Source: Microbacterium saperdae
GTDB lineage: Bacteria; Actinomycetota; Actinomycetes; Actinomycetales; Microbacteriaceae
Reading direction: 5' to 3'
Length of the DNA stretch: 64,000 nt
Assembly: GCF_006716345.1 (NCBI RefSeq)
Contig: NZ_VFOX01000001.1
Span: 2,232,001 to 2,296,000, forward strand
Part shown: positions 8,459-17,673 of the stretch, one piece after another
Layout: every line of letters starts with the position of its first letter
Numbering within the stretch: position 1 is the first letter of the stretch
The notes under the pieces: model-generated
Told to the model about the DNA's origin: nothing
What the model saw: the letters and a program-made list of their open reading frames with translations, nothing else
Databases searched by the model: none
Made by a program: the position numbers and the translations under genes

Positions 8459-8501
8459 GGCACGTCCCCTCTCCGGTCGTGTCCGGGTGAGGGGACGTGC
8501 C
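8459..8501 (+). terminator. Terminator-like hairpin after ycnI
   Basis: A perfect 13-bp stem is formed by 8459-8471 (GGCACGTCCCCTC) and 8489-8501, with a 17-base loop. It starts seven bases after the ycnI stop codon. There is no T-run, as is common for actinobacterial terminators. Confidence 0.7.
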
Positions 8502-8542
8502 GCACCGGGATCTCGGCGTCGACATGAGATCATGGATGCGAC

Positions 8543-10165
8543 ATGTCGATTGAACAACAACCGAGCCTGCCTCCCGTGCTCCGCCCCGCGAACCCGCCCC
8601 GGCGTGAGCTGTCCGAACTCGTCTCCCGATTCGCCCGCGACGTGCGCGGCGATGTGACGGGTATCACCGTCTCCGGCATCACGCTCGCCACCGCGGATCT
8701 CCGCGCCGGCGAGGCGTTCGTCGCGATCCAGGGCGTCAACCGCCATGGAGCGGATTTCGCCCCGGCAGCAGCCGAGAAGGGCGCCGTCGCGATCATCACG
8801 GATGACGCAGGTGCCGCGATCGCCCAGGACGCCGGGCTGCCGATCATCGTCGTGGACGACCCCCGCGGTGTGCTCGGCGATCTCAGCGCCTGGGTGTACG
8901 GCACAGGTTCCGACGACCCGCTGCCGTTGCTGTTCGCGACCACCGGGACGAACGGCAAGACGAGCGTCTCGCATCTGCTCGAAGGCATCCTCGACCAGAT
9001 CGGTGTCGTCACCGGGCTCTCCTCGACCGCCGAGCGTCACATCGCCGGCGAGGTGATCGTCTCGCGCCTCACCACGCCGGAGGCATCCGAGTTCCACGCG
9101 CTCCTCGCTCTCATGCGCGAGCGCGCCGTCGAGGCCGTGGCTGTCGAGGTGAGCGCGCAGGCACTGTCCCGTCATCGTGTGGACGGCATGCACTTCGATG
9201 TCGCCGGATTCACGAACCTCAGTCACGACCACCTCGACGACTACGCCGACATGGAGGAGTACTTCGAGGCGAAGCTGCCCCTGTTCCGTCCGGATCTCTC
9301 CACGCGCGGCGTCATCTGCCTCGACTCGCCGTCGGGCACGATCGTGGTGGATCGCGCCGAGATCCCCGTGGTCACCGTGGGCACGCCGTCGATCGCCGCC
9401 GACCCCGCCGTCGCGGAGAGCGCGGACTGGGTCGTCGTGATCGACGAGGAACGCGCAGCCGGCACGACCTTCACCATGACCGGACCGCTCGGATCCCTCA
9501 CCACGACCGTTCCCGTGATCGGGCCGCACATGGCGGCCAATGCGGCACTCGCGATCGTGATGCTGCTCGAAGGCGGGTATACCTGGGAGCGCATCGCCGA
9601 GGCTCTCGATCGCGACGGAGGCATCCGCGCCTATCTGCCCGGTCGCACGCAGCTCGTCTCGGGTGACACCGGCCCCGCGGTCTTCGTGGACTTCGGCCAC
9701 TCCCCGGACGCTTTCGAGAAGACTCTCGCCGCCGTCCGCCGCGTCACCCCTGGCCGCGTGCTGATGCTGTTCGGCGCCGACGGCGACCGTGATGCCAGCA
9801 AGCGCTTCGACATGGCCCGCACGGCCGTGGAGGGAAGCGACATCCTCGTCGTCACCGACCACCACCCCCGCTTCGAAGATCCCGAGTCAATCAGGGCCAC
9901 CCTCATCTCCGGCGCCCGCACGGCACGCCCCGACGCGGAGATCCACGAGTACTCACCGCCGGAGCGCGCGATCGTCGCCGCGGTCGGACTCGTCGGCGAT
10001 GGCGACGCGATCCTGTGGGCAGGACCCGGACACCAGGACTACCGCGACATCCGTGGCGTGCGCACCCCGTACTCCGCGCGAGAGCTCGCGCGCCGCGCAC
10101 TGCGCGCAGCGGGATGGCCGGTGCCGGATTCGCGCTGGCCCGTCCCCTACCCCGACGAGGACTGA
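8543..10165 (+). CDS. Mur ligase family protein, MurE-like
   Basis: A 540-residue ATP-dependent amide ligase of the MurE type (UDP-MurNAc-tripeptide synthetase). The P-loop TGTNGKTS is at residues 134-141, preceded by the N-terminal UDP-substrate domain. Central-domain Mur motifs SAQALSRHR and NLSHDHLDDY and the C-terminal domain (about 355-540) are all present. The amino-acid-selecting loop reads DHHPRFEDP (about 439-447) where DAP-adding enzymes have DNPR. It stands alone, outside a division/cell-wall gene cluster, so it may be a paralogue of the main MurE. The added amino acid cannot be stated with confidence. Confidence 0.85.
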   Translation: MSIEQQPSLPPVLRPANPPRRELSELVSRFARDVRGDVTGITVSGITLATADLRAGEAFVAIQGVNRHGADFAPAAAEKGAVAIITDDAGAAIAQDAGLPIIVVDDPRGVLGDLSAWVYGTGSDDPLPLLFATTGTNGKTSVSHLLEGILDQIGVVTGLSSTAERHIAGEVIVSRLTTPEASEFHALLALMRERAVEAVAVEVSAQALSRHRVDGMHFDVAGFTNLSHDHLDDYADMEEYFEAKLPLFRPDLSTRGVICLDSPSGTIVVDRAEIPVVTVGTPSIAADPAVAESADWVVVIDEERAAGTTFTMTGPLGSLTTTVPVIGPHMAANAALAIVMLLEGGYTWERIAEALDRDGGIRAYLPGRTQLVSGDTGPAVFVDFGHSPDAFEKTLAAVRRVTPGRVLMLFGADGDRDASKRFDMARTAVEGSDILVVTDHHPRFEDPESIRATLISGARTARPDAEIHEYSPPERAIVAAVGLVGDGDAILWAGPGHQDYRDIRGVRTPYSARELARRALRAAGWPVPDSRWPVPYPDED

Positions 10166-10172
10166 GCCGGCC

Positions 10173-11258
10173 TCAGGCCCCGGCAGCGATCAGCCGGTCC
10201 GCCTTCTGGCGCGCCCAGATCTCGGCTGCGGCCAATGACTCGACCGTGAGCGCGTCGGGAGGCTCATGGGCATCCACCACGCGAGCGATCGTGTCGACGA
10301 TGCCGAGGAACGAGAGCCGTCCCTCGTGGAACGCGTCGACGGCCTGTTCGTTCGCGGCGTTGTACACCGCAGGGAATGTCGCGCCGGCACGCCCGACCGC
10401 CTTCGCGAGCGCGACCGAGGGGAAGGCCTCGTTGTCCAGCGGCTCGAAGTTCCAGGACGTCGCGGTGGTCCAGTCGAGCGGTCGCCCGACGCCCCCGACG
10501 CGGTTCGGCCAGTCGAGGCCGAGTGAGATCGGCAGGCGCATGTCCGGCGGGGAGGCCTGCGCGATGGTGGACCCGTCGATGAACTCGACCATGGAGTGCA
10601 CGACCGACTGCGGGTGCACGACGACGTCGATGTCCTCATAAGGGATGTCGAAGAGCAGATGCGCCTCGATGACCTCGAGGCCCTTGTTGACCAGTGTCGA
10701 GGAGTTCGTGGTGACCATGCGGCCCATGTCCCACGTCGGATGCGCCAGCGCCTCGGCAGGAGTCACCGACTCCATATCGGCCCTCGAGCGCCCGCGGAAC
10801 GGGCCGCCTGACGCGGTGACGACCAGTCGCCGGACCTCCGCATGGGTGCCGCTGCGCAGCGCCTGAGCCAGCGCGGAGTGCTCGGAATCGACGGGCACGA
10901 TCTGGTCCGGTGCGGCCGCCGCGAGCACCAGCTGGCCACCGACGATCAGTGACTCCTTGTTCGCCAGCGCCAATGTGCGACCGGCCTTCAGCGCTGCCAA
11001 TGTGGAGCCGAGACCGATCGAACCCGTGATCGCGTTGAGCACGACGTCGGCTTCGACGTCACGAACCAGCTGCTCGGCCTCATCGGCGCCGAGCGCCGTG
11101 TTCTCGACTCCGAACTGCGTCGCCTGCTCGTCGAGCATCTGGCGGTTGCTCCCGGCAGCGAGCCCCACGAGTTCGAATCGTCGGGGATTGGCTCGGATGA
11201 CGTCGAGCGCCTGTGTGCCGATGGAGCCGGTGGAACCGAGGACGATGATGCGACGCAT
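10173..11258 (-). CDS. dxr: 1-deoxy-D-xylulose 5-phosphate reductoisomerase
   Basis: A 361-residue Dxr (IspC), the second MEP-pathway enzyme, converting DXP to MEP with NADPH. The nucleotide-binding loop is GSTGSIGTQ at the N-terminus. The active-site and metal motifs NKESL and DSEHSAL and the flexible loop TASGGPF are present. Length is slightly short but complete. The ATG lies exactly six bases after TAGGCT (minus strand, 11270-11265), so translation is probably leaderless. It runs convergently toward the MurE-like gene with only seven bases between the stops. Confidence 0.98.
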   Translation of the reverse strand: MRRIIVLGSTGSIGTQALDVIRANPRRFELVGLAAGSNRQMLDEQATQFGVENTALGADEAEQLVRDVEADVVLNAITGSIGLGSTLAALKAGRTLALANKESLIVGGQLVLAAAAPDQIVPVDSEHSALAQALRSGTHAEVRRLVVTASGGPFRGRSRADMESVTPAEALAHPTWDMGRMVTTNSSTLVNKGLEVIEAHLLFDIPYEDIDVVVHPQSVVHSMVEFIDGSTIAQASPPDMRLPISLGLDWPNRVGGVGRPLDWTTATSWNFEPLDNEAFPSVALAKAVGRAGATFPAVYNAANEQAVDAFHEGRLSFLGIVDTIARVVDAHEPPDALTVESLAAAEIWARQKADRLIAAGA

Positions 11259-11295
11259 GCCGCCAGCCTATGGCACGCCCTCGGTCCCGCCGCTG

Positions 11296-12252
11296 CTACT
11301 GCGAGACGGGAGTCGTGGCGAGGATGTCGACCACGAACACGAGGCTCTCCTTCTGGAGCTCGTGGCCCTCGGTCGCTCCATAGCCATCGGACGGGGGCAT
11401 CACGACGATGACCTGCGAGCCGACCTTCTGGCCCTCGAGCGCGAGGCGGAAGCCTGTCACGACGCCACTGGTCTGGAACTGCGAGGGGGTCGCGTCCCGG
11501 CTCCAGCTGGAGTCGAACTCCTCGCCGTCCGACCACTTGACACCGCGGTACTGCACGACGACGAGGTCGCCGGCACCGACGGTCGCGCCGTCGCCCTGCT
11601 TGAGGATCGCGATCTCCGTCTTCGCGGGGGCGTCGCCGTCGGGGATGGTGATGGTCGGGGCACCGTCATCGTCGAGCTCAACGGTGGGGAACCCGGGAGT
11701 CGGGTCGACCGGGGTGCCGGTGGCGACCTCGGGAAGGTGCTCGATCGCTTCGGCGTAGACGACGACGTTGCTGGCGCCCTCGCCGAGAACGCTGCCGGGC
11801 AGAGCGAGCACGACCTGGGAGCCGACCGGTTCGCACTCGAGCGCTGCGACGAACAGCGACGACTGGTTCGTGTCGAGCAGGACGGGGATAAGTCCCTCTT
11901 CGCCGCGTGCGGAGGAATCCAGTACTTCACCGGAGGTCGCGTCCACGATCTGGTACTGCACCGAGACCAGGTCGCCGACGCCGATGTCGTCGCCGTCACC
12001 CGCGGCGACGATCGTGCGCTCGACACCCGCGAACGGCGCGTCGGCGGGCACGGTCACCTTCGCGTCGGCACCTTCACCGTCGACGACGACAGCGTCGGAG
12101 GTCGCGCCGGGCTGCGCGTCGAGGGCGCAGCTGCTCGACGCCGTCGGCTCGGGAGTGCTCGAGCTCTCGGGCGAGGAGGTGCCGGAGCATCCTGCCAGCA
12201 GAAGGGTCGCCGCAGCGACGGTGGACAGGACGATGAGCGGACGCTTGCGCAC
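11296..12252 (-). CDS. FKBP-type peptidyl-prolyl isomerase lipoprotein
   Basis: A 318-residue exported lipoprotein. The basic N-terminus and hydrophobic stretch end in LLAGC, a lipobox with the lipidated Cys near residue 22. After a Ser/Pro/Thr linker there are two FKBP-like domains. The first (about 80-185) is degenerate. The second (about 215-315) is canonical, with VVVQYRG, EFDSSW and a VMPPSDGYG motif. The GTG at 12252 is chosen because it puts the signal sequence at the N-terminus and has AGAGG upstream. It would help protein folding outside the membrane. Confidence 0.92.
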   Translation of the reverse strand: MRKRPLIVLSTVAAATLLLAGCSGTSSPESSSTPEPTASSSCALDAQPGATSDAVVVDGEGADAKVTVPADAPFAGVERTIVAAGDGDDIGVGDLVSVQYQIVDATSGEVLDSSARGEEGLIPVLLDTNQSSLFVAALECEPVGSQVVLALPGSVLGEGASNVVVYAEAIEHLPEVATGTPVDPTPGFPTVELDDDGAPTITIPDGDAPAKTEIAILKQGDGATVGAGDLVVVQYRGVKWSDGEEFDSSWSRDATPSQFQTSGVVTGFRLALEGQKVGSQVIVVMPPSDGYGATEGHELQKESLVFVVDILATTPVSQ

Positions 12253-12375
12253 AGTGAGACCTCTGGATCGCGATCGGGACACTCCATCCTCCCCTATTCC
12301 CCTTTGGCCGCGCTGGGAGACGCGGCGCGATTCTTCATTCCAGCGAAGGCATGAATCCCGGAGTAACCTGCTCTG

Positions 12376-13155
12376 ATGACCTCTGAGCAGTCCGTCGAGC
12401 CCGAATCCTCGCCTGAAGAGACTGCGAAGCCTCGTCACGCCGGATTCACGTACACGCTCGGACGCAGTCTAATCACTCCCCTCGCCCGGATCGTCTACCG
12501 GCCACGGATCGAAGGCCGGGAGAACGTTCCCCCCACCGGCCCGGTGATCTTCGCGAGCAACCATCTCTCGTTCATCGACTCGATCGCGATCCCCGTGGCG
12601 GCACCACGTCCCGTGCACTTCCTCGCGAAGTCGAGCTACTTCGAGGGCACCGGCTTCCGCGGCTGGATGAGCAAGACCTTCTTCGAGTCGATCGGGGCGA
12701 TCCCCGTGCGACGGGGCGCCGGTCAGGCGGCTCTCGACGCGCTGGATCTGCAGCGCCAGCTCCTCGACGAGGGGCTGACAGTGGCTCTGTATCCCGAGGG
12801 CACCCGCTCGACGGACGGTCGACTCTACAAGGGACGCACCGGCGTCGCGTTCCTCGCGCTCCAGACCGGGGCCCCCGTCGTCCCGGTGGGTCTCGTCGGC
12901 ACCGACAAGGTCATGCCCGTCGGAGCGAAGATGCCGACGCTCAAAGAGCGCATCACGGTGCGGTTCGGTGAACCGCTCGACCTCTCCCCCCACGGTCCGG
13001 CGACCAGTGGACGGGCTCGACGCCTCGCCACCGACGAGATCATGGCGGCGATCCATGGCCTCTCCGGTCAGGAGCTCGCCGGCGCGTACAACGAAGCACC
13101 GGCGCAGGGCACGATCGAGAAGATCATCCAGGCGCTCCCGCACGAGCGCCGCTGA
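12376..13155 (+). CDS. 1-acyl-sn-glycerol-3-phosphate acyltransferase family (PlsC-like)
   Basis: A 259-residue acyltransferase with the catalytic NHLSFID box (NHxxxxD) near residue 56 and the substrate-binding motif YPEGTRS. This matches lysophosphatidic acid acyltransferases, which add the second acyl chain during phospholipid synthesis at the inner membrane face. A charged N-terminal tail of about 20 residues precedes the domain. The ATG lies exactly six bases after TAACCT (12364-12369), so it is probably leaderless. The gene is divergent from the FKBP lipoprotein gene. Confidence 0.92.
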   Translation: MTSEQSVEPESSPEETAKPRHAGFTYTLGRSLITPLARIVYRPRIEGRENVPPTGPVIFASNHLSFIDSIAIPVAAPRPVHFLAKSSYFEGTGFRGWMSKTFFESIGAIPVRRGAGQAALDALDLQRQLLDEGLTVALYPEGTRSTDGRLYKGRTGVAFLALQTGAPVVPVGLVGTDKVMPVGAKMPTLKERITVRFGEPLDLSPHGPATSGRARRLATDEIMAAIHGLSGQELAGAYNEAPAQGTIEKIIQALPHERR

Positions 13156-13185
13156 TCGAGCCGTCCGCCCGGCTCGGCGGCACGC

Positions 13186-13683
13186 TCACGCCTGGGCGGT
13201 GACCGTCGCCTCGTGACGCACGGGGAAGTTCATCGAATTGGCGATGAAGCACCACTCGTTCGCCTGCGCGTGGGCGCGCTCTGCAGCCTCCACCATCGAC
13301 GCATCGGCGACCACCACTTCGGGACGCAGCATCACCTCGACGAAGGCGCCACCGCCTGCACCGTTCTCGCGCATGAGCCCGGTCGCCTGATCGCGATACG
13401 ACACGACGACGACGCCGGCGGTGACGCACGCGTGCAGATACGAGAGCAGATGGCACTCCGAGAGCGATGCGAGCAGGAGGTCTTCCGGGTTCCACCGTGC
13501 AGAGTCGCCCCGGAACGGCTTGTCTGCCGACGCGAGCAGATCGGGCTTACCCTGCACCTCGATCGTCACATCCCGCCGATAGTCCCGATACCCGCTGGTT
13601 CCCGAGCCGGCATTGCCCGTCCAGGTGGACGTGAGTGCATAGTGGTGCTCGCCGAGGACGTGAGGTGTGGGGTGTGCAGCCAT
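13186..13683 (-). CDS. OsmC/Ohr family peroxiredoxin-like protein
   Basis: A 165-residue OsmC-type protein. The expected reactive cysteines are Cys77 (LSECHLL) and Cys145 (NEWCFIAN), which form the thiol pair used to reduce organic hydroperoxides. An additional Cys86 sits in the same helix as Cys77. The GFRGDSARWNPEDLLLASL-like region preceding the first Cys matches the family. The ATG at 13683 gives the usual length. It lies tail to tail with plsC and divergent from the asparaginase gene. Cytoplasmic; a role in peroxide stress is inferred from the family. Confidence 0.9.
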   Translation of the reverse strand: MAAHPTPHVLGEHHYALTSTWTGNAGSGTSGYRDYRRDVTIEVQGKPDLLASADKPFRGDSARWNPEDLLLASLSECHLLSYLHACVTAGVVVVSYRDQATGLMRENGAGGGAFVEVMLRPEVVVADASMVEAAERAHAQANEWCFIANSMNFPVRHEATVTAQA

Positions 13684-13767
13684 CTGCCCAGTCTGCCACC
13701 GGTGTGCGACAGCGGCACGCGCCGGCGCGGAGGGGGTCGCGGCGAGCACCGACGGTAGGCTGGTCCG

Positions 13768-14763
13768 GTGCTGGAGACTCTCACCGTTCAGGAATCCGTC
13801 GAACTCGCCGTCGTGGAGCGCAGCGGCTTCATCGAGTCCCGCCATGCGGGCGCGGCCGTCGTGCTGTCCGCTGACGGCGAGGTGATCGCGCGTCACGGCA
13901 ACGCCGACGCGCTGATCCTTCCGCGCTCCAGTCTCAAGCCTCTGCAGGCCGTGGCCTGCATCACTGCCGGCGCCGTGCTGGAGGGCGAGCAGTTGGCACT
14001 CTCGACGGCGAGCCACGTCGGAACGGATCGTCACGCGAACACGGTGCGCGACATGCTCACCGAGGGCGGTCTCACCGAGGATCACCTCGGCTGCCCGCCC
14101 GCATGGCCGAGTGACACCGCCACCCGGGACGAGATGGTGCGAGAGCACGGCGAACCAGCTCGCGTGCGGATGAACTGCTCCGGCAAGCACGCGGCGATGC
14201 TGCGCGCCTGCGTCGCGACCGGGTGGGCGACGGACGGCTACCTCGATGCGGCGCACCCCCTTCAGGCACACATCCGCGACGTGATCGAGCGCCTGACCGG
14301 CGAGAAGGTCGCCCACACGGCCATCGACGGCTGCGGCGCCCCCGTGTACGCGTTGACCCTCACCGGGCTCACCCGCTCGATCCACCGCATCGGCACCGCA
14401 TCCGACCGCTCGCCGTTCGCCCTGCACCGTGTGGCCGGATCCCTCGTGCGCGCGGTCCGCGAGAACCCGTGGACCATCGAGGGCCCCGGTCGTCCTGACA
14501 CCGTCGCGATCGAGAAGCTCGGAGTGTTCACCAAGGGCGGAGCCGAAGGCGTCATGGTGATGGTCGCACCGAACGGCACGACCGTCGGCCTCAAGATGCT
14601 CGATGGTGCGTCGCGGGCGTCCACGATCGTCGCCGCGACCCTGCTCGCTCGCGCGGGTGCCGTCAGCGAGGCCGATGTCGCCGACCTGTCCGCCGCTCTT
14701 CCGCTCTTGGTGCTCGGTGGCGGTACCGAAGTGGGCGTCATCCGCCCCGGCGCCGGGCTTTGA
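13768..14763 (+). CDS. Asparaginase II-type amidohydrolase
   Basis: A 331-residue protein of the thermolabile/class 3 (ReAV-like) L-asparaginase family. Conserved features include the SSLKPLQA motif near residue 54, the MNCSGKHAAMLRAC block near 133, and DGCGAPVYALTL near 188, which hold the catalytic Ser-Lys pairs and metal-binding Cys and Lys. It would hydrolyse L-asparagine to aspartate and ammonia. No signal peptide, so cytoplasmic. GTG at 13768 lies exactly six bases after TAGGCT (13756-13761), indicating leaderless translation. Confidence 0.92.
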   Translation: MLETLTVQESVELAVVERSGFIESRHAGAAVVLSADGEVIARHGNADALILPRSSLKPLQAVACITAGAVLEGEQLALSTASHVGTDRHANTVRDMLTEGGLTEDHLGCPPAWPSDTATRDEMVREHGEPARVRMNCSGKHAAMLRACVATGWATDGYLDAAHPLQAHIRDVIERLTGEKVAHTAIDGCGAPVYALTLTGLTRSIHRIGTASDRSPFALHRVAGSLVRAVRENPWTIEGPGRPDTVAIEKLGVFTKGGAEGVMVMVAPNGTTVGLKMLDGASRASTIVAATLLARAGAVSEADVADLSAALPLLVLGGGTEVGVIRPGAGL

Positions 14764-14795
14764 TCGTCTGATCCCACCCAGCCGGCGGAGGTCGA

Positions 14796-17624
14796 TCACG
14801 ACCCGGATCCCCCGCCCGAACGGTCGGCACGCCTCTGCCTTCGGGTGAGGTGCGCTGCCTGTTGCCCGACGCGCTGCCCGGCCATCGGAGCGAAAGCAGG
14901 GACGATCACACGTCGGGCGGGCCCCTCGGCCCGCATCGACCATGCCCTGCCGGCATGCGCGCGTGCGTACGGGGGCAGATCACGCACGCCGGTGAGCTGC
15001 CGCAGGTCCACAGGGTTCTCGGCACGGAACAGCACCTCGCCTTCCGCGCGCACACGTCTCCACTCTGCCGGATGGCGCTGCCAGGTCTCGGCGTCGGCCA
15101 CCAGGAGAGCTCCGCTTCGCTCCGTGCGTCCGCCGGGCTGGACCATCATGACCTCTCGCTCGGGATACTCCGTCCGCAGACGTGCGACCACCTGCGAGGC
15201 GGCGGGACTCACGATTCCGGAGTCCGCCTGCCCTGGACTCCATCGCGGAACCGGCGGCGGCGACAGCGCCGAGTCAATGTCCTCCACCCAGGCGAACTGC
15301 ACCTCCCTTTCCCCGATGCGCGCACGGCCCGCCGGACGGTCCGCGAGGAACCCCGCTGACTCTCCCCCGGCAGCCAGATGCTCCACACGACTCGACATCC
15401 TCAGAAGCGCTCGTCGAGGCATCGACTCCAGGAGACGCCCGATGCCACCGGCGGAGCGCGTCGCGGTGATCACGAAGGTCGTCTCGCGGCCGCTCCTGAC
15501 GAGCGCCTCCACCCGGCGCAGCCACTCCTGCGCGTACTCCGGCGGCAGCTCGGCCGTTCTCCGATCGATGTCATCGCAGAGGACCAGTCGCGGGAGACGG
15601 GCGTGTCCCTCTGACCAGGAGCTGACAGCGTCCCACGCCGCCTCCAGATCATCCGGCATCCAGATCGCCTGCGGATCCTGTGCGGCCAGCATCCGCAGCG
15701 CCGAGGTGCGACCGGCCCCCGACGCCCCGAGGATCGCCAGACCACGATCCACCCCCGGCCGCAGCACCTCCACCGGCTGAGACTGTTGCGCGGGAACATC
15801 CGCCCGGCCGAGGACGAGCAGATCGCTGGGCGTCGCCGTGCCCGCTCGCACCTCATCGAGCGGCAGGAGTGCGGGAAGCGCCGGCTGCCAAGGGCTGGGC
15901 GGTCGTCGTGCAGAGGCCCACTCGCTGGAGACGCGGTTCACATCCGCCTCCGCCGTGCGCGCCACTCGCACGATCTGCGGCTCGAGGTCCTGCGGGCGCC
16001 GCACGAAGCCCAGGCCCCGTGATTCCGCTCCCCCGGGGAGCTCCGCCGCCTCCGCCGTACCGATCACGAGTCTGCTGTCGGCGGCGTCGGCCACGCGCAG
16101 ACTGAAACGCAACGGACAGTTCGCCGCCAGGGCGTCTCGGACGACCCCCGACGCACGCTGCGTGCCCAGGATCAGATGCATGCCGAGCGCGCGGCCCCGC
16201 GCCGCGACGTCGGTGAACACCTGGCCGAGGTCGGGATGCTCCTGCAACAGGGCGGCGAACTCGTCGATCACGATCACGAGTCGCGGGATCGCGATCTCGC
16301 TGACGTCCCGCGCGCCAGCGCCGGCGAGCAGGGACTCGCGCCGACGGATCTCGGCCGTCAGACTCGTCACTCCTCGCCGCGCACCGTCCTGGTCGAGATC
16401 GGTGATCACCGCCGCCACCTGGCGGAGCGCGCGCAACGGTTCGAAGGCCGTCCCGCCTTTGAAGTCCGCGAGGACGAAGGACACGCGATCCGGCCCGTGT
16501 GCCTGGGCCATCGCCGTCACCCAGGTGACGAGCAACTCGCTCTTGCCCGTGCCAGTTGTTCCGGTGACGATCGCATGAGGACCGTCCGCGACGATGTCGA
16601 GCACGACATCCCCCTGTCCGGAGCGACCGACCGCGGCCGGCAAGCCCGGCTCCCCGCTCGGCTGCGCGAGCTCCTGCAGCGCGACGGAGGCGGGGACATC
16701 GTCGGGCGCTTCGGCGTCATCCCCGCTGTCGCGTCCGATCTGCATGATCTGATCGACCGAGAACGCCTCGAGAGCGACCTCCTGCGAACCCGACGGTGTA
16801 CGAACCGTCGCACAGCGCAGTTCGGTGACGTCGATGACCGTGGTGAGCCCTTCCGGGACGTCGGAGCCGGGCGGCACCACCCACACCGCGGCATCCACGG
16901 CGATACGCGCGTCGCCGGGAGCGAGGAGACCGAGCCGGTACCCTCCGCGTCGTGCCGACCGCGCATGGGGCAAGGTCGTGAGACCATGCTCCTGGAGACG
17001 GTCACCCACGAGCACGAGCTGCGCAGGACTGAAACGAAGGCAGAGCTGCACCACGAGGGCTCGAGCGACCGCGGCGCTCTGCGGTGCAGGGCCGCGCACG
17101 CAGACACCCTGCCCCAGGGGCACCCGGAGCGGCGACCGTTCGAGGATCCCGCAGCGCCTCTGGAACTCGCGTGCCCGTTCGCCCTCCCCGCCGGTGCTGC
17201 GAATCCCACTCGGTGCCGCCCCGCGTCCGACCACCAGCGCCGTGCTGCCGTCCGGAGCGTCCGTCCCGCGCAGAGGGGGCTGCATGAGGCATCCCGCCGC
17301 GTCGGGATGGCGATGCCACTGCGCGTCGTGTTCCGCCTGCTGTCGCGTGCGGAGCTCGTTCTCGGCCGACTGCCATGCCGCGTCCGCCTCCGCTTCGTCT
17401 CTGCGCCGATCACGCCGTCGCGTGCGTGCGCCGTCCAGAACCGACGCCGCGATCATGAGCGGACCGAGCGCGGCGAAACACAGCGCGTACAGCGAGCCGG
17501 AGACCAGCCACAGCACGATGCCGGTCGCGACCGGGACGACAGCGGCCACGAACGGCAGGGGCGCACGCCGGGCAGGAGACGGCGCGGAAGGAAGCACGAT
17601 CGGCGAGGGATCCATGCCCACCAT
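14796..17624 (-). CDS. FtsK/SpoIIIE-family ATPase, EccC-like
   Basis: A 942-residue membrane-anchored ATPase. Two hydrophobic segments lie near residues 24-42 and 44-62, followed by a charged coiled stretch. The first ATPase domain has an intact Walker A, GTTGTGKS (355-362), and a Walker B-like VIVIDEF. A second domain (from about 635) has a degenerate loop, GASGAGRT, with Arg in place of the Walker Lys. This tandem arrangement resembles the EccC motor of type VII secretion. No WXG100, EccB or EccD gene is in the window. Start could be the Met at 17624 or 17615. The PP2C gene lies just upstream on the same strand. Confidence 0.88.
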   Translation of the reverse strand: MVGMDPSPIVLPSAPSPARRAPLPFVAAVVPVATGIVLWLVSGSLYALCFAALGPLMIAASVLDGARTRRRDRRRDEAEADAAWQSAENELRTRQQAEHDAQWHRHPDAAGCLMQPPLRGTDAPDGSTALVVGRGAAPSGIRSTGGEGERAREFQRRCGILERSPLRVPLGQGVCVRGPAPQSAAVARALVVQLCLRFSPAQLVLVGDRLQEHGLTTLPHARSARRGGYRLGLLAPGDARIAVDAAVWVVPPGSDVPEGLTTVIDVTELRCATVRTPSGSQEVALEAFSVDQIMQIGRDSGDDAEAPDDVPASVALQELAQPSGEPGLPAAVGRSGQGDVVLDIVADGPHAIVTGTTGTGKSELLVTWVTAMAQAHGPDRVSFVLADFKGGTAFEPLRALRQVAAVITDLDQDGARRGVTSLTAEIRRRESLLAGAGARDVSEIAIPRLVIVIDEFAALLQEHPDLGQVFTDVAARGRALGMHLILGTQRASGVVRDALAANCPLRFSLRVADAADSRLVIGTAEAAELPGGAESRGLGFVRRPQDLEPQIVRVARTAEADVNRVSSEWASARRPPSPWQPALPALLPLDEVRAGTATPSDLLVLGRADVPAQQSQPVEVLRPGVDRGLAILGASGAGRTSALRMLAAQDPQAIWMPDDLEAAWDAVSSWSEGHARLPRLVLCDDIDRRTAELPPEYAQEWLRRVEALVRSGRETTFVITATRSAGGIGRLLESMPRRALLRMSSRVEHLAAGGESAGFLADRPAGRARIGEREVQFAWVEDIDSALSPPPVPRWSPGQADSGIVSPAASQVVARLRTEYPEREVMMVQPGGRTERSGALLVADAETWQRHPAEWRRVRAEGEVLFRAENPVDLRQLTGVRDLPPYARAHAGRAWSMRAEGPARRVIVPAFAPMAGQRVGQQAAHLTRRQRRADRSGGGSGS

Positions 17625-17673
17625 TCGATCCCGGGAACCACCTCGATTCCCGGCCCTCCACAGGGATCCGGGG

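Noticed and set aside
7367..9865. An 832-codon minus-strand open frame opposite ycnI and the MurE-like gene
   Set aside because: High-GC shadow frame; low-complexity Arg/Gly/Asp composition with no family motifs, while both opposite genes are well supported.
14838..14848. A further CGGGTGA half-site near the end of the EccC-like gene
   Set aside because: There is no matching left arm at the three-base spacing and it lies within coding sequence, so it is not counted with dyads A-D.
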